Of a stretch of DNA of 64,000 bases, positions 1 through 8,114 are shown in pieces. This stretch comes from Ktedonobacteraceae bacterium (GTDB taxonomy: Bacteria > Chloroflexota > Ktedonobacteria > Ktedonobacterales > Ktedonobacteraceae). Position 1 is the stretch's first letter. Every line of letters begins with the position of its first letter. The DNA is taken from positions 211,708 to 275,707 of the forward strand of contig DASRBN010000042.1 of NCBI GenBank assembly GCA_035653615.1. The letters are read 5' to 3'. Below the pieces are notes generated by a model. The model saw only the letters and a list, made by a program, of their open reading frames with translations, was not told the origin of the DNA and searched no databases. Both the position numbers and the translations under genes were made by a program.

Positions 1-21
1 AGCTGGATCAAAGAACATGCG

Positions 22-57
22 GCTCCTGGCACTAAAGCAACATCATAAGCCAGGAGC
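22..57 (-). terminator. Candidate terminator hairpin after the SCP2-like gene
   Basis: Nine-base arms GCTCCTGGC (22-30) and GCCAGGAGC (49-57) pair perfectly around an 18-nt loop, just past the stop of the minus-strand SCP2-like gene. There is only a weak T-rich run after it, so a terminator role is inferred. Confidence 0.4.
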
Positions 58-72
58 TGAAATGCTGGCTTA

Positions 73-399
73 TTACAGTATCTTCTGCAACCTCAGCAGA
101 TCATCCATATTACCTGTGACCTTGAGCTTGCGAGTGATATAGGCCTGGATGGGATTGACCTTGCGGTCCATAATACCGGCCAGCAAATCACTGTTGCTGA
201 TCACTTTGACATCCGGTTGAGGAAGTGTCTCCTCGGACAGCGTGGCAGTCCCATTTTCGGCGATGTTCAGGACAAAGTTGCGTTGCAAATCGGGAAAGAT
301 GAACTGCAAGGTTTTGGCAAAGCCTTGGAACGAGGCCTGAATATCAGGCTGGTCAAACCGGGCGCGGATTCGCTCTAAATACGGCACAATATCAGTCAT
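73..399 (-). CDS. SCP2 sterol-binding domain protein
   Basis: A 108-residue protein consisting of one SCP2-like lipid-binding fold. The C-terminal part, with a DVKVISNSDLLAGIMDRKVNP-like stretch followed by a KLKVTGNMDDLLRL-type ending, follows the family pattern in which a short helix over the hydrophobic cavity is followed by a beta strand and a terminal helix. Such proteins bind acyl-CoA, sterol-like or other hydrophobic ligands in the cytoplasm. The ligand here is unknown. The start has a good AGGAG about 6 nt upstream. It lies 9 nt downstream of the GH4 gene on the same strand, so the two are probably co-transcribed, although no functional link is obvious. Confidence 0.75.
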   Translation of the reverse strand: MTDIVPYLERIRARFDQPDIQASFQGFAKTLQFIFPDLQRNFVLNIAENGTATLSEETLPQPDVKVISNSDLLAGIMDRKVNPIQAYITRKLKVTGNMDDLLRLQKIL

Positions 400-408
400 G
401 CTATACTC

Positions 409-1734
409 CTATTCTGGATTGATGAAACGCGGAAGGTAGGCTCTCTGGGTAGAAGCCATCTCATCGAACATTTGCCGGATTTCTGGCAGCGAGCAGACCG
501 CCGCGGTAAGCGGATCAAGCATCAAAGCATGCACTGCTGCCTCGCGGTCTTCATTGAGCAAGGATTGCACCAGCAGGTCATGTATCATCATATGCGCGCT
601 ATCTAACGCGGCAAGCTGTGTAGGCAGCCTTCCAAAGTGAACAGGTTGGATGCCATTGCGATCAATCAGGCAGGCCACTTCCACACAACCATCGTGCGGC
701 AGATTCTCGATCAATCCGGCATTATAGACGTTGCCGTAAATCGCCTGGGGCCGGTTCAAAGCATGCCCCTCAATGATGTATGAGCCATAGTCCAGGCCGC
801 GTTCAGTGTAAAATGCGCGTTCTCCCCGGCGCTCGCGTTCGAGGTAGTCATGCAGCCGCTCATCGTGTTCAATACGCTCGCGCGGCCACCTTATCGCGCG
901 CTCTCCACCGGCGATATCATGGTTCATACGAACATAGGGCTCGAGCACATCCCGGCGTTTGCGGAAATAAGGCAGGTACTCGGAAATATGCCCGCTCTGC
1001 TCGGTCGTAAATGCCCCAAACTGGCGCAACATATCGAAGCGAATGGGGTCGAGTTTGTAAATTTCTGGGTCTTCAGCTGCACGCAGCACACGTGGATAGA
1101 GGTCTTCTCCATCCATTTCCAAGGTCACAAACCAGGATAAATGGTTGATTCCGGCGCAGCGGAAGCGCATGCGCTCATATGGTACATCCGCGTATTCGGA
1201 AAGCTCATAGGATGTGAGCAGAATGGAATGACAGAGGCCGATTACCTGCAGGGATGTAGCGCGCAGGGCAGTCAGCACGATAGAGGATAGAGGATTGGTA
1301 TAATTAATCACCAGGGCGCGCGGGCAGAGTTCCTCGATATCGCGGCAAATAGCAAGCCAGGACGGGGCGGTACGTAAATATTTAAAGATTCCGCCCGGCC
1401 CGATAGTATCGGCGATACATTGATTCACGCCGTATTTCAGGGGAATGGCAAAATCGTCGTGGATGGTCGCCAGACCACCAACTTCAATGGCATTAATTAC
1501 ATAATCGCACCCTGGAAGCACGCTTCGCCGGTCGGTCGTTGCCTGCACTGTCCAGGATTTTCCCGTGAGTTTGATCAGTACTTCGGCCACTTCGTGGGTC
1601 AGTTCGAGGCGTTGGCTATCCAGGTCTACCAGGGCAAACGTACCCTCGTCCAGTCCTTCGATTGCCAGGATATCGGTAATCACTTCTTGCGCGAATGTGG
1701 CGCTTCCGGCACCAATGAGAGCCACTTTTACCAT
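409..1734 (-). CDS. Glycoside hydrolase family 4 (alpha-galactosidase / alpha-glucosidase type)
   Basis: A 441-residue GH4 enzyme, the usual family length. Visible features are an N-terminal NAD-binding GAGSATF (residues 8-14), NYTNP (144-148), the metal-ligand Cys168 in a CHS motif, and GINHLSW (195-201) with the second metal ligand His198. GH4 enzymes hydrolyse glycosides by NAD+- and Mn2+-dependent oxidation-elimination rather than by classical acid/base chemistry. Substrate specificity (galactoside, glucoside, glucuronide, phosphorylated or not) cannot be read safely from sequence; the CHS rather than CHSVQ context is close to the MelA/LplD branch. It precedes the SCP2-like gene by 9 nt. 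No sugar transporter is adjacent. Confidence 0.88.
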   Translation of the reverse strand: MVKVALIGAGSATFAQEVITDILAIEGLDEGTFALVDLDSQRLELTHEVAEVLIKLTGKSWTVQATTDRRSVLPGCDYVINAIEVGGLATIHDDFAIPLKYGVNQCIADTIGPGGIFKYLRTAPSWLAICRDIEELCPRALVINYTNPLSSIVLTALRATSLQVIGLCHSILLTSYELSEYADVPYERMRFRCAGINHLSWFVTLEMDGEDLYPRVLRAAEDPEIYKLDPIRFDMLRQFGAFTTEQSGHISEYLPYFRKRRDVLEPYVRMNHDIAGGERAIRWPRERIEHDERLHDYLERERRGERAFYTERGLDYGSYIIEGHALNRPQAIYGNVYNAGLIENLPHDGCVEVACLIDRNGIQPVHFGRLPTQLAALDSAHMMIHDLLVQSLLNEDREAAVHALMLDPLTAAVCSLPEIRQMFDEMASTQRAYLPRFINPE

Positions 1735-1786
1735 GCGGTTTCTCCAATGTAAAGTCTGAGGTACAATCGCTCTTCATTATAAAACA

Positions 1787-2392
1787 TTATGATTTCTTAT
1801 TAGCCGCATAATTCAATGGATTCTTGTTCTGTTCCGCCGACAGCACGATTTGCTGGATCCTTTTCGAGCGCGTCTCGGGCCGTTTAGCGCTTTCAACCCA
1901 CCAGAGGAGTTGCTTTTTGGTTGAGTTACTGAAAGCCTCAAAGTTGGCATTTGCAACGTTGTTGGCCACTAATGCTTCTCTCAAATCTTCCGGCATCGTC
2001 AATGCTTCGATTGCGTCGTACACATTCCACATGCCATTCTTTTTGGCAATCTCGATTGCTTTAAGCCCTGCCGCTGTCATCAAACCTTGCTGGATAAGTT
2101 TCTCTACGCGCTGTTTGTTTGATTTAGACCATGGGCTTTTCGGCTTTCTGGGAGAAAAGAGTTGCATGTAACGCTCGTCATCCAGCGTATTTGGGCGGCT
2201 GTCGATCCAGCCAAAGCAAAGCGCCTCTTCCACGGCTTCGTCATAAGAGACGCGCGGTTGATTGCTGTTCTGCTTGTAATAAATGAGCCAGACGCCTTTT
2301 GCAGTCGCAGCGTTTTGCTCCAACCACGCTCGCCACTCCTGGCGGTCCCTTGCATAAAAACGTTCTAACTGGTCGTTGGTAGAATCAGGCAT
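1787..2392 (-). CDS. YdeI/OmpD-associated family protein
   Basis: A 201-residue protein with the family pattern: an N-terminal region with WLIYYKQ, then the ALCFGWIDSR block with its nearby RYMQLFSPRKPKSPWSKSN-type basic segment, and a C-terminal helical half ending in a WWVESAKRPETRSKRI stretch. This C-terminal signature (bacteriocin-protection / OmpD-associated family) is widespread. The biochemical role is not established; members have been linked to peptide stress resistance. The start is preceded by AGGAGA. A strong hairpin separates it from the transporter genes upstream, so it is probably its own transcription unit. Confidence 0.8.
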   Translation of the reverse strand: MPDSTNDQLERFYARDRQEWRAWLEQNAATAKGVWLIYYKQNSNQPRVSYDEAVEEALCFGWIDSRPNTLDDERYMQLFSPRKPKSPWSKSNKQRVEKLIQQGLMTAAGLKAIEIAKKNGMWNVYDAIEALTMPEDLREALVANNVANANFEAFSNSTKKQLLWWVESAKRPETRSKRIQQIVLSAEQNKNPLNYAANKKS

Positions 2393-2433
2393 ACAGATGG
2401 TTCTCCTGAAAAATTCATCTCATAGAACGGAAA

Positions 2434-2483
2434 AGTGTGAACCCAGGCACCTGCTATTCAGGTCAGGCTTATGGGTTCACACT
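2434..2483 (-). terminator. Rho-independent terminator after the Liv operon
   Basis: Arms AGTGTGAACCCA (2434-2445) and TGGGTTCACACT (2472-2483) are perfect complements and enclose a second small stem ACCTG/CAGGT. Read on the minus strand the stem is followed by TTTTCC. It lies just after the stop of the substrate-binding protein gene. Confidence 0.75.
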
Positions 2484-2511
2484 ATGGTAGCTCTCAGTTC
2501 CCGTTGTTTTC

Positions 2512-3786
2512 TCAGAAGTGAGACTGCATAGCTGCCGTTCCTGTAAAATCAGGATACAATGGCTTGACATCATTCGGCTGGGTTGGATCGACCTGAAAGA
2601 TGACCGAATCGCGAGTTGGCACACGCTGATCAGGCGAATCTCCATAGGTGGCATTGGGATACAACCCTTGCAGATCGACAGTATGCAGGGAAATGAAGGC
2701 ATTGTACAGGCCATCACGTGTCAGATCATTTTTCGCCATAGCCGCCTTCAGAATGGCATAGGTGATCTCGGACTCGGTATAGCCAAACTCGAAGTAGCCA
2801 TCGGGCTTTTGATCCGGGGCGTACTTTTGCACATCCTGCAACATCTGTGCCATGCCTTTCACGCTCGTATCACCCCAGGTAGCTCCCTGGCCAACTACCC
2901 AGACTTTGGTGAGCAACGGCACCAGGGCAGGAACGCCGAGTAGCGCATTCGCCCAGGCCGGGCTCTGGAGAATAAACTGGGGGAAGTAGTTCAGCTTAGC
3001 AGCTGTGCCGATGATACTGGCCGTGACGGTTGGAATCGTGGTGAGGAAGACGTACTTCGCTCCTTTCGATTTCATTAAAGAGACCTGCGCAGTAAAGTCC
3101 GTGTCGGTGGCCGCGTAACTGGCCTCAGCCACGTCGTTCATATGATAAACTGAAACCGCCTCCTTGTAGCCCGTCAATCCATCCTGACCATACTCATCAT
3201 TCTGATAAATGATGCCGGTTGCTGGATTTTGTACACCCAGTTTGTTTACGACATAATCGAAGGCATTTTCGACCTGCAAGCGGTAGGGAGTGCCGACCAG
3301 GATCAGGTACTTCTCACGCGCAAGAGCGGAAGAAAGTGTTGCCGCCGAAACCAGCATATGATCTGCGTCTGCCAGATCTTTGATGGCGAACGTTGTAGGC
3401 GTTCCCAGGCTGTCAGCGATCATCAGCACCTGATTGTGGATCTGCTCGTATTTCTGCACCTCTATCTGCGGATTATACTGCGTATCCTCCTCAAGAAATT
3501 TGACCTTGAAGCCGTTAATGCCACCATTATCATTGACATGGTCGAAGAACACCTCCACGCCCCTGGCAAGTGGAACGCCAATCGGAGCGGCCACCGGGCC
3601 GGAGTAAGGGGAGAGTATGCCCAGCGTAATGGTCTTATGGGCCACATCGACACCAGGGCCTACTTTGAGCGTACTTCCACTACCACTACTGCCGTTACTT
3701 GAGCTGTTACTGGCGCACGCGGAAAATACCATCATGCAGATGGCAAGCAGACCCGCGCTCGCATAGAGCGTCTTTCTGATAAACAT
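2512..3786 (-). CDS. Branched-chain amino-acid type ABC transporter, substrate-binding lipoprotein
   Basis: A 424-residue periplasmic-binding-type protein. It opens with a lipoprotein signal ending in VFSAC (lipid-anchored Cys24) and an Asn/Ser/Gly-rich linker, followed by the LivJ/LivK type I fold (ITLGILSPYSGPVAAPIG, then GFKVKFLEEDTQYNPQ). It would capture the ligand outside the membrane for the LivHM permease encoded just upstream. The ligand may be a branched-chain amino acid, but this family also binds urea, short amides and aromatic acids. It is the last gene of the minus-strand operon, 102 nt after livM, and is followed by a clear terminator. Confidence 0.9.
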   Translation of the reverse strand: MFIRKTLYASAGLLAICMMVFSACASNSSSNGSSGSGSTLKVGPGVDVAHKTITLGILSPYSGPVAAPIGVPLARGVEVFFDHVNDNGGINGFKVKFLEEDTQYNPQIEVQKYEQIHNQVLMIADSLGTPTTFAIKDLADADHMLVSAATLSSALAREKYLILVGTPYRLQVENAFDYVVNKLGVQNPATGIIYQNDEYGQDGLTGYKEAVSVYHMNDVAEASYAATDTDFTAQVSLMKSKGAKYVFLTTIPTVTASIIGTAAKLNYFPQFILQSPAWANALLGVPALVPLLTKVWVVGQGATWGDTSVKGMAQMLQDVQKYAPDQKPDGYFEFGYTESEITYAILKAAMAKNDLTRDGLYNAFISLHTVDLQGLYPNATYGDSPDQRVPTRDSVIFQVDPTQPNDVKPLYPDFTGTAAMQSHF

Positions 3787-3888
3787 GTGTTACACCTCTT
3801 CATCGAAAATTTCTGCTACGACGGTTGAGAATGTAAAAAGCGCTCCATTCGACAAATTAATTCTATCTGATCTACCGCGCACAAATGG

Positions 3889-5103
3889 CTACGCGCTTTC
3901 GCCTTTTGTGATCGTCGAGCCATCAGGATCAACCTGGGACTCCGCGCTCGTCGGCAGATCAGTTATCTCAGCTGGTTCACCTCCTTCATCTCTACGTGTA
4001 TTGAACCTGCGATTCAACCCCTGGATGCGGCGCGCAAGTCCAATCACGCCTCCCGGTTCGAAAAGCAGGAAGACGATAGTCAACAGACCATATATGAAGG
4101 CATTGAGATCGCCACTGCTGATCATACCCGAACCGCTTGCGACAGGCAGCAGGTTGAAATGATCGATGATCAGAGGCAATCCGAACACGAATGCTGCGCC
4201 AAGAATTGATCCCCATACACTGGCGACTCCGCCAATAATGATGGCCGCGACAAACTGGATCGAAAGCGCCAGGCTCCAGTAATCGGGGATAATATACTGG
4301 CTGTACGAGGCAAATAGCGCTCCGGCGATTCCCGCTATAAAAGAGGACAAAATGAACGAACCCATCTTGGCCTCAAACAGGTTGACGCCCATGATGCTGG
4401 CGCCAATTTCATTGTCACGTACAGCCTGGAAGGCCCGTCCCGCGCGAGTGCGCACAACATTATAGACAAAGACGGCCACCAGCACTAACACGATCAGTAT
4501 CAAGAGGAAATATTGTTGGCCGGAAGTAAGCGCAATACCGAAATACGAGTTTTGCTGGCTGAAAACAGCGTCGCCAATCGCGGGCACCGGAAACGTTCGA
4601 CCCTGGGGGCCACCCGTGACACTGCGAACATTGAAAAACAGATATTGCCCGATGAAGATCAATGCAAGTGTGACGATGCCCAGGTAAAAGCCTTTCAGTC
4701 GCAGCGCCGTCGGACCGATCAATGCGCCGGCTAGGGCCGCCACGATACCCGCCGCCGGAAGCCAGATGATGAACGGCAATCCCAGGCCGAGCGGATCAAA
4801 CGAGGACGTTGGTATGTTGCCTCCAAGCCATGCCGATGTATAGGCGCCAATTGCCATGAAGAAAGCTATACCGAGCGAAATTTGTCCTGTATAGCCCGAA
4901 AGCACGTTCAGTGAAATGGCAGCAATCGCGGCGATGAGCGTATAGTTGGCAATCGAGAACCAGTCATCGTTGGCTATGGAGAAAAAGATAACTATGGCTA
5001 CGATCAGGAGAATAATGCCTATCCAGCGCGATGCCTTTCCTCCAAGCAGTCTTGACGATGATGCAGCCGTGGATGGCGTACCTGCCCTGGGAGTTGCGCT
5101 CAT
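3889..5103 (-). CDS. livM: Branched-chain amino-acid ABC transporter permease LivM
   Basis: A 404-residue polytopic permease of the LivM type. The motif run SLNVLSGYTGQISLG, then AFQAVRDNEIGASIMGVN in the cytoplasmic coupling loop, and the C-terminal FEPGGVIGLARRI are typical. N-terminal residues 1-25 form a Ser/Ala-rich cytoplasmic extension. The ATG overlaps the livH stop by 4 nt (ATGA), showing translational coupling. It forms the membrane channel with LivH and is driven by LivF and LivG. Confidence 0.92.
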   Translation of the reverse strand: MSATPRAGTPSTAASSSRLLGGKASRWIGIILLIVAIVIFFSIANDDWFSIANYTLIAAIAAISLNVLSGYTGQISLGIAFFMAIGAYTSAWLGGNIPTSSFDPLGLGLPFIIWLPAAGIVAALAGALIGPTALRLKGFYLGIVTLALIFIGQYLFFNVRSVTGGPQGRTFPVPAIGDAVFSQQNSYFGIALTSGQQYFLLILIVLVLVAVFVYNVVRTRAGRAFQAVRDNEIGASIMGVNLFEAKMGSFILSSFIAGIAGALFASYSQYIIPDYWSLALSIQFVAAIIIGGVASVWGSILGAAFVFGLPLIIDHFNLLPVASGSGMISSGDLNAFIYGLLTIVFLLFEPGGVIGLARRIQGLNRRFNTRRDEGGEPAEITDLPTSAESQVDPDGSTITKGESA

Positions 5104-5999
5104 ACACGTTCCACCTTTCTGGTGCCGAATAATCCATAGGGTCGAATCAACAGCACGAGAATCATGACCAGGTAAGGGGTGATCTGATGGATTCCGGCCC
5201 CCAGAATGCTGGCGACCTGGCTTTCATAGCCAGCAGTCAGTTCCTGTACCAGGCCAATAATAATACCTCCTACCACTGCTCCCGTTATCGAGTCCATCCC
5301 GCCCAGAATGATGGCAGGGAATGCCAGCAGCGCCGCGCCTCCCAGCGATGTATCCATAGCATAGGAACCAAAAGCCAGGAAGACACCCCCTATGGTAGCG
5401 ACGGCGGCGGCTATTCCCCAGGCCAGGGCATAGACCGTGCGAATGTTGATGCCTACGGCCAGCGCCGCTTCCTGGTCGAGTGCCGTAGCGCGCATTGCCA
5501 GTCCGTAGCGAGTATAGCGAAAGAAATAGAAGAGCAAAGCGCACAGAATAACCGTCACGATAATCGTCAAGAGATCATCCGCGCCAAAATGCACTCCGCC
5601 AAGGGCAAAACCATTTGCAATGGTAAATGGGGAAGCAGCCGGGATCGGATTCGATCCCCATATCACCACAACGCCGGTGCGTAAGATCGTATCCAGGCCA
5701 ATCGTAATCATCAAGATGGAAAAGACCGGGCGACCGATCATACGCCGCAAGATAAAGCGTTCGAAAAGCAGGCCGATAATTACCGTCACTACAACGCCCA
5801 GCGCCAGCGCGAAAATGAAGTTCAGGTGCCACGAGAACACCCCTGATGAGACAACGTAGGCTCCTACCAGCAGCAACTCGCCCTGCGCAAAATTAATCAC
5901 CTCGCTGGCCTTGAAAATAATCGAAAAACCGAGTCCGATCAGCGCATAAATACAACCAAGGGCTACGCCAGAAAACACGAGTTGAATGAAAAAGGCCAT
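5100..5999 (-). CDS. livH: Branched-chain amino-acid ABC transporter permease LivH
   Basis: A 299-residue LivH-type permease. Family hallmarks are the N-terminal GVALGCIYALIGLGFSII, the NFAQGEL motif, the RYTRYGLAMRATALDQEAA coupling loop and the C-terminal RPYGLFG. A strong AAGGAGG ribosome site lies 5-6 nt before the ATG. It follows livG after a 121-nt gap and overlaps livM by 4 nt, so it is part of the same five-gene importer unit. Confidence 0.92.
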   Translation of the reverse strand: MAFFIQLVFSGVALGCIYALIGLGFSIIFKASEVINFAQGELLLVGAYVVSSGVFSWHLNFIFALALGVVVTVIIGLLFERFILRRMIGRPVFSILMITIGLDTILRTGVVVIWGSNPIPAASPFTIANGFALGGVHFGADDLLTIIVTVILCALLFYFFRYTRYGLAMRATALDQEAALAVGINIRTVYALAWGIAAAVATIGGVFLAFGSYAMDTSLGGAALLAFPAIILGGMDSITGAVVGGIIIGLVQELTAGYESQVASILGAGIHQITPYLVMILVLLIRPYGLFGTRKVERV

Positions 6000-6120
6000 T
6001 TCCCCTCCTTGCTAGCGCATTTACACTTCACGTTTTCGGGTTTGGCATGCGGGCGACCACAAGGTTCACCTCTGCTTGCCTATAGGAAAGGGCAGGAGCC
6101 AGACCCTCTCCTGAAGCCGT

Positions 6121-6954
6121 TTAGGGATTGAAACTCATTGAAAATTCCTCGCCAAGGTACGCCTTGATGACATTGGGGTTCGCCTGTACTTCGGCAGGCA
6201 CTCCCTGCGCGATGGCACGGCCAAAATCCAGCACCAGCACGCGGTCAGCAATACCCATGACGAGCGCCATATCATGCTCGACAAGAATCTGGGTGACGCC
6301 CAATTGTTCTTTAATATCGAGAATTACAGCAGCAATATCTTCCGTTTCATCAACATTCATGCCGGCTACCGGCTCGTCGAGGAGCAAGAGTTTGGGTTCC
6401 AGCGCCAGGGCACGTGCGATATCGGCGCGTTTTTGCAGGCCGTAGGGCAAACTTCGCAGCGGAAAATCGCGCCAGCGAGCTAAATCTAGCAATTCCAGCA
6501 GGCGCAGGCAATATGCGCGATTTTTCTTCTCCTCTCGCGCCGCCGGACCGACATAGATACCACCAAGCAGGATGCCGCTCCTCATGCGCGTATGCCGCCC
6601 CAGCAGCAGGTAATCTAGCACCGTTGTATTGGGAAACTGACCGAGGTTCTGAAAGGTGCGTGCAATACCGGCACGTGCCACCTGGTAGGCCTTGAGCTTT
6701 AGCAGATCCCGCCCATCAAACGTTACCTTTCCCGAAACCGGCTGATAGACGCGCGAGAGTACGTTGAAAAGCGAGGTCTTTCCCGCGCCGTTGGGACCAA
6801 TCACTGCAAATAACTCGCCCGGCTGCACCGAGAACGAGACATCTGTCAGCGCCTTGACGCCCGCAAAGCGCACCGAGATTCCTTCGACCGAAAGCAGGGG
6901 CTCTCTGCTGGCCGGTTCCTGCTGAATGCCTTCTCCCGCAGCTACATCGCTCAT
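6121..6954 (-). CDS. livG: Branched-chain amino-acid ABC transporter ATP-binding protein LivG
   Basis: A 277-residue ABC ATPase. Walker A is GPNGAGKT, the signature region is LPYGLQKRADIARAL (the degenerate signature usual in LivG), Walker B is LLLLDEP, and the switch His lies in VEHDM. The C-terminal NPNVIKAYLGEE is diagnostic of LivG. I use the ATG at 6954 rather than the GTG at 6963: AGGAGGT sits 7 nt upstream and the ATG overlaps the livF stop as ATGA. Confidence 0.92.
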   Translation of the reverse strand: MSDVAAGEGIQQEPASREPLLSVEGISVRFAGVKALTDVSFSVQPGELFAVIGPNGAGKTSLFNVLSRVYQPVSGKVTFDGRDLLKLKAYQVARAGIARTFQNLGQFPNTTVLDYLLLGRHTRMRSGILLGGIYVGPAAREEKKNRAYCLRLLELLDLARWRDFPLRSLPYGLQKRADIARALALEPKLLLLDEPVAGMNVDETEDIAAVILDIKEQLGVTQILVEHDMALVMGIADRVLVLDFGRAIAQGVPAEVQANPNVIKAYLGEEFSMSFNP

Positions 6955-7742
6955 ATTGCCCACCTCCTTGCGGGACGACGCTGGCGGAGCGTAATCATGT
7001 TGCTCTGCTCTTTCTCCTCATGCAAGCCAAGATAGAACCTGCGCACGCTCTCGTCCTTCATGAGATCTGCGGCAGACTGGGCCAGCACGATTTTGCCGGT
7101 TTCCAGCACATACCCATAGTTGGCTACAGAAAGCGCCATTTGCGCATTTTGCTCTACCAGCAGCACAGCAGTGCCACTGGCGTTGATTTCGCCAATAATG
7201 TTGCGAATCTGCTGAACCATAAAAGGTGCCAGTCCAAGCGACGGTTCGTCCAGTAAGAGCAACTTCGGGCTGGTCATTAAACCACGCCCGATAGCAAGCA
7301 TCTGCTGCTCGCCACCGGAAAGATAGCCCGCAACGCTATGGCGGCGCTCGCGCAGTATGGGGAATAGCTCCATAACCCGATCATAAGCGCGGCGGACGAC
7401 AGCAGGATCGCGTGAGGAGATAGCGCCCGCCCGTAAGTTCTCATCTACCGTGAGGTCTGTAAAAAGGCGCCGGCCCTCCATAACCTGTGCAATACCACGG
7501 CGAACAATTTCAATAGCGTCCAACCGATCGATGCGTTCTTCATTAAAGAAGATGGAACCACGCACGATGCTGGCATTATGGAATTTCAGTAGACCGGAGA
7601 TAGCGCGAAAGATAGTGGTTTTACCTGCTCCATTCGCACCAAGCAGCGCCACGACCGATTTATCCGGTACCTCCAACGAGACGCCCTGAACAGCAGGTAC
7701 CGTGTTCTGATAGGTCACCGCTATGTCCTGAAGAACGAGCAT
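6951..7742 (-). CDS. livF: Branched-chain amino-acid ABC transporter ATP-binding protein LivF
   Basis: A 263-residue ABC ATPase with Walker A GANGAGKT, signature LSGGEQQMLAIGR, Walker B LLLLDEP and the LivF-type VLETGKIVL segment. The ribosome site GGGGAGGAAGGA lies directly before the ATG. It is the first gene of the liv operon, and livG starts within its stop codon. The last 20 or so residues form an Arg-rich tail beyond the usual end of LivF; its meaning is unclear. Confidence 0.92.
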   Translation of the reverse strand: MLVLQDIAVTYQNTVPAVQGVSLEVPDKSVVALLGANGAGKTTIFRAISGLLKFHNASIVRGSIFFNEERIDRLDAIEIVRRGIAQVMEGRRLFTDLTVDENLRAGAISSRDPAVVRRAYDRVMELFPILRERRHSVAGYLSGGEQQMLAIGRGLMTSPKLLLLDEPSLGLAPFMVQQIRNIIGEINASGTAVLLVEQNAQMALSVANYGYVLETGKIVLAQSAADLMKDESVRRFYLGLHEEKEQSNMITLRQRRPARRWAI

Positions 7743-8114
7743 TCCTTCCTCCCCGGTAGAGCACTTGCTATCTATGAGTCGGTAACGTTAAAGGATAAGC
7801 GGGATTGAGTGTTCCTGCCTCAAATCATACACTTCCATGGTTTGCATGTGTATAACTGTGCAGATTCAATATTAAGAGAGAAGCTGGTGGGCCGGAAACC
7901 ACCGTAATATTATGAATACTATACACTATCGTTTCCAACTCCGCAATAGACGCCATGCTCATATTTTTAGCAGGCACGCTACGCACTGCAAGCTTTCGTG
8001 TTATGATATTACATGATATTCAACTGTACAGTATACTGCTTTTGCCGGATACGTCATCGAACGTTGATTCATGGGCACAGAGTGGATCATTCATCATTGC
8101 AACAGGGAGAGAGT
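7743..8114. promoter_or_regulatory. Divergent intergenic region between livF and the AruI-like gene
   Basis: These 372 nt hold the promoters of the leftward liv operon and the rightward decarboxylase gene. A candidate rightward promoter is TTACAT (8009-8014), 17 nt, TATACT (8032-8037); the -10 lies inside the 10-bp palindrome CAGTATACTG (8029-8038), which might be an operator. No further genes are visible. Confidence 0.4.

Noticed and set aside
8013..8114. Longer start for the AruI-like gene
   Set aside because: The added residues are Cys/Arg-rich without homology, and the GTG at 8115 has a ribosome site.
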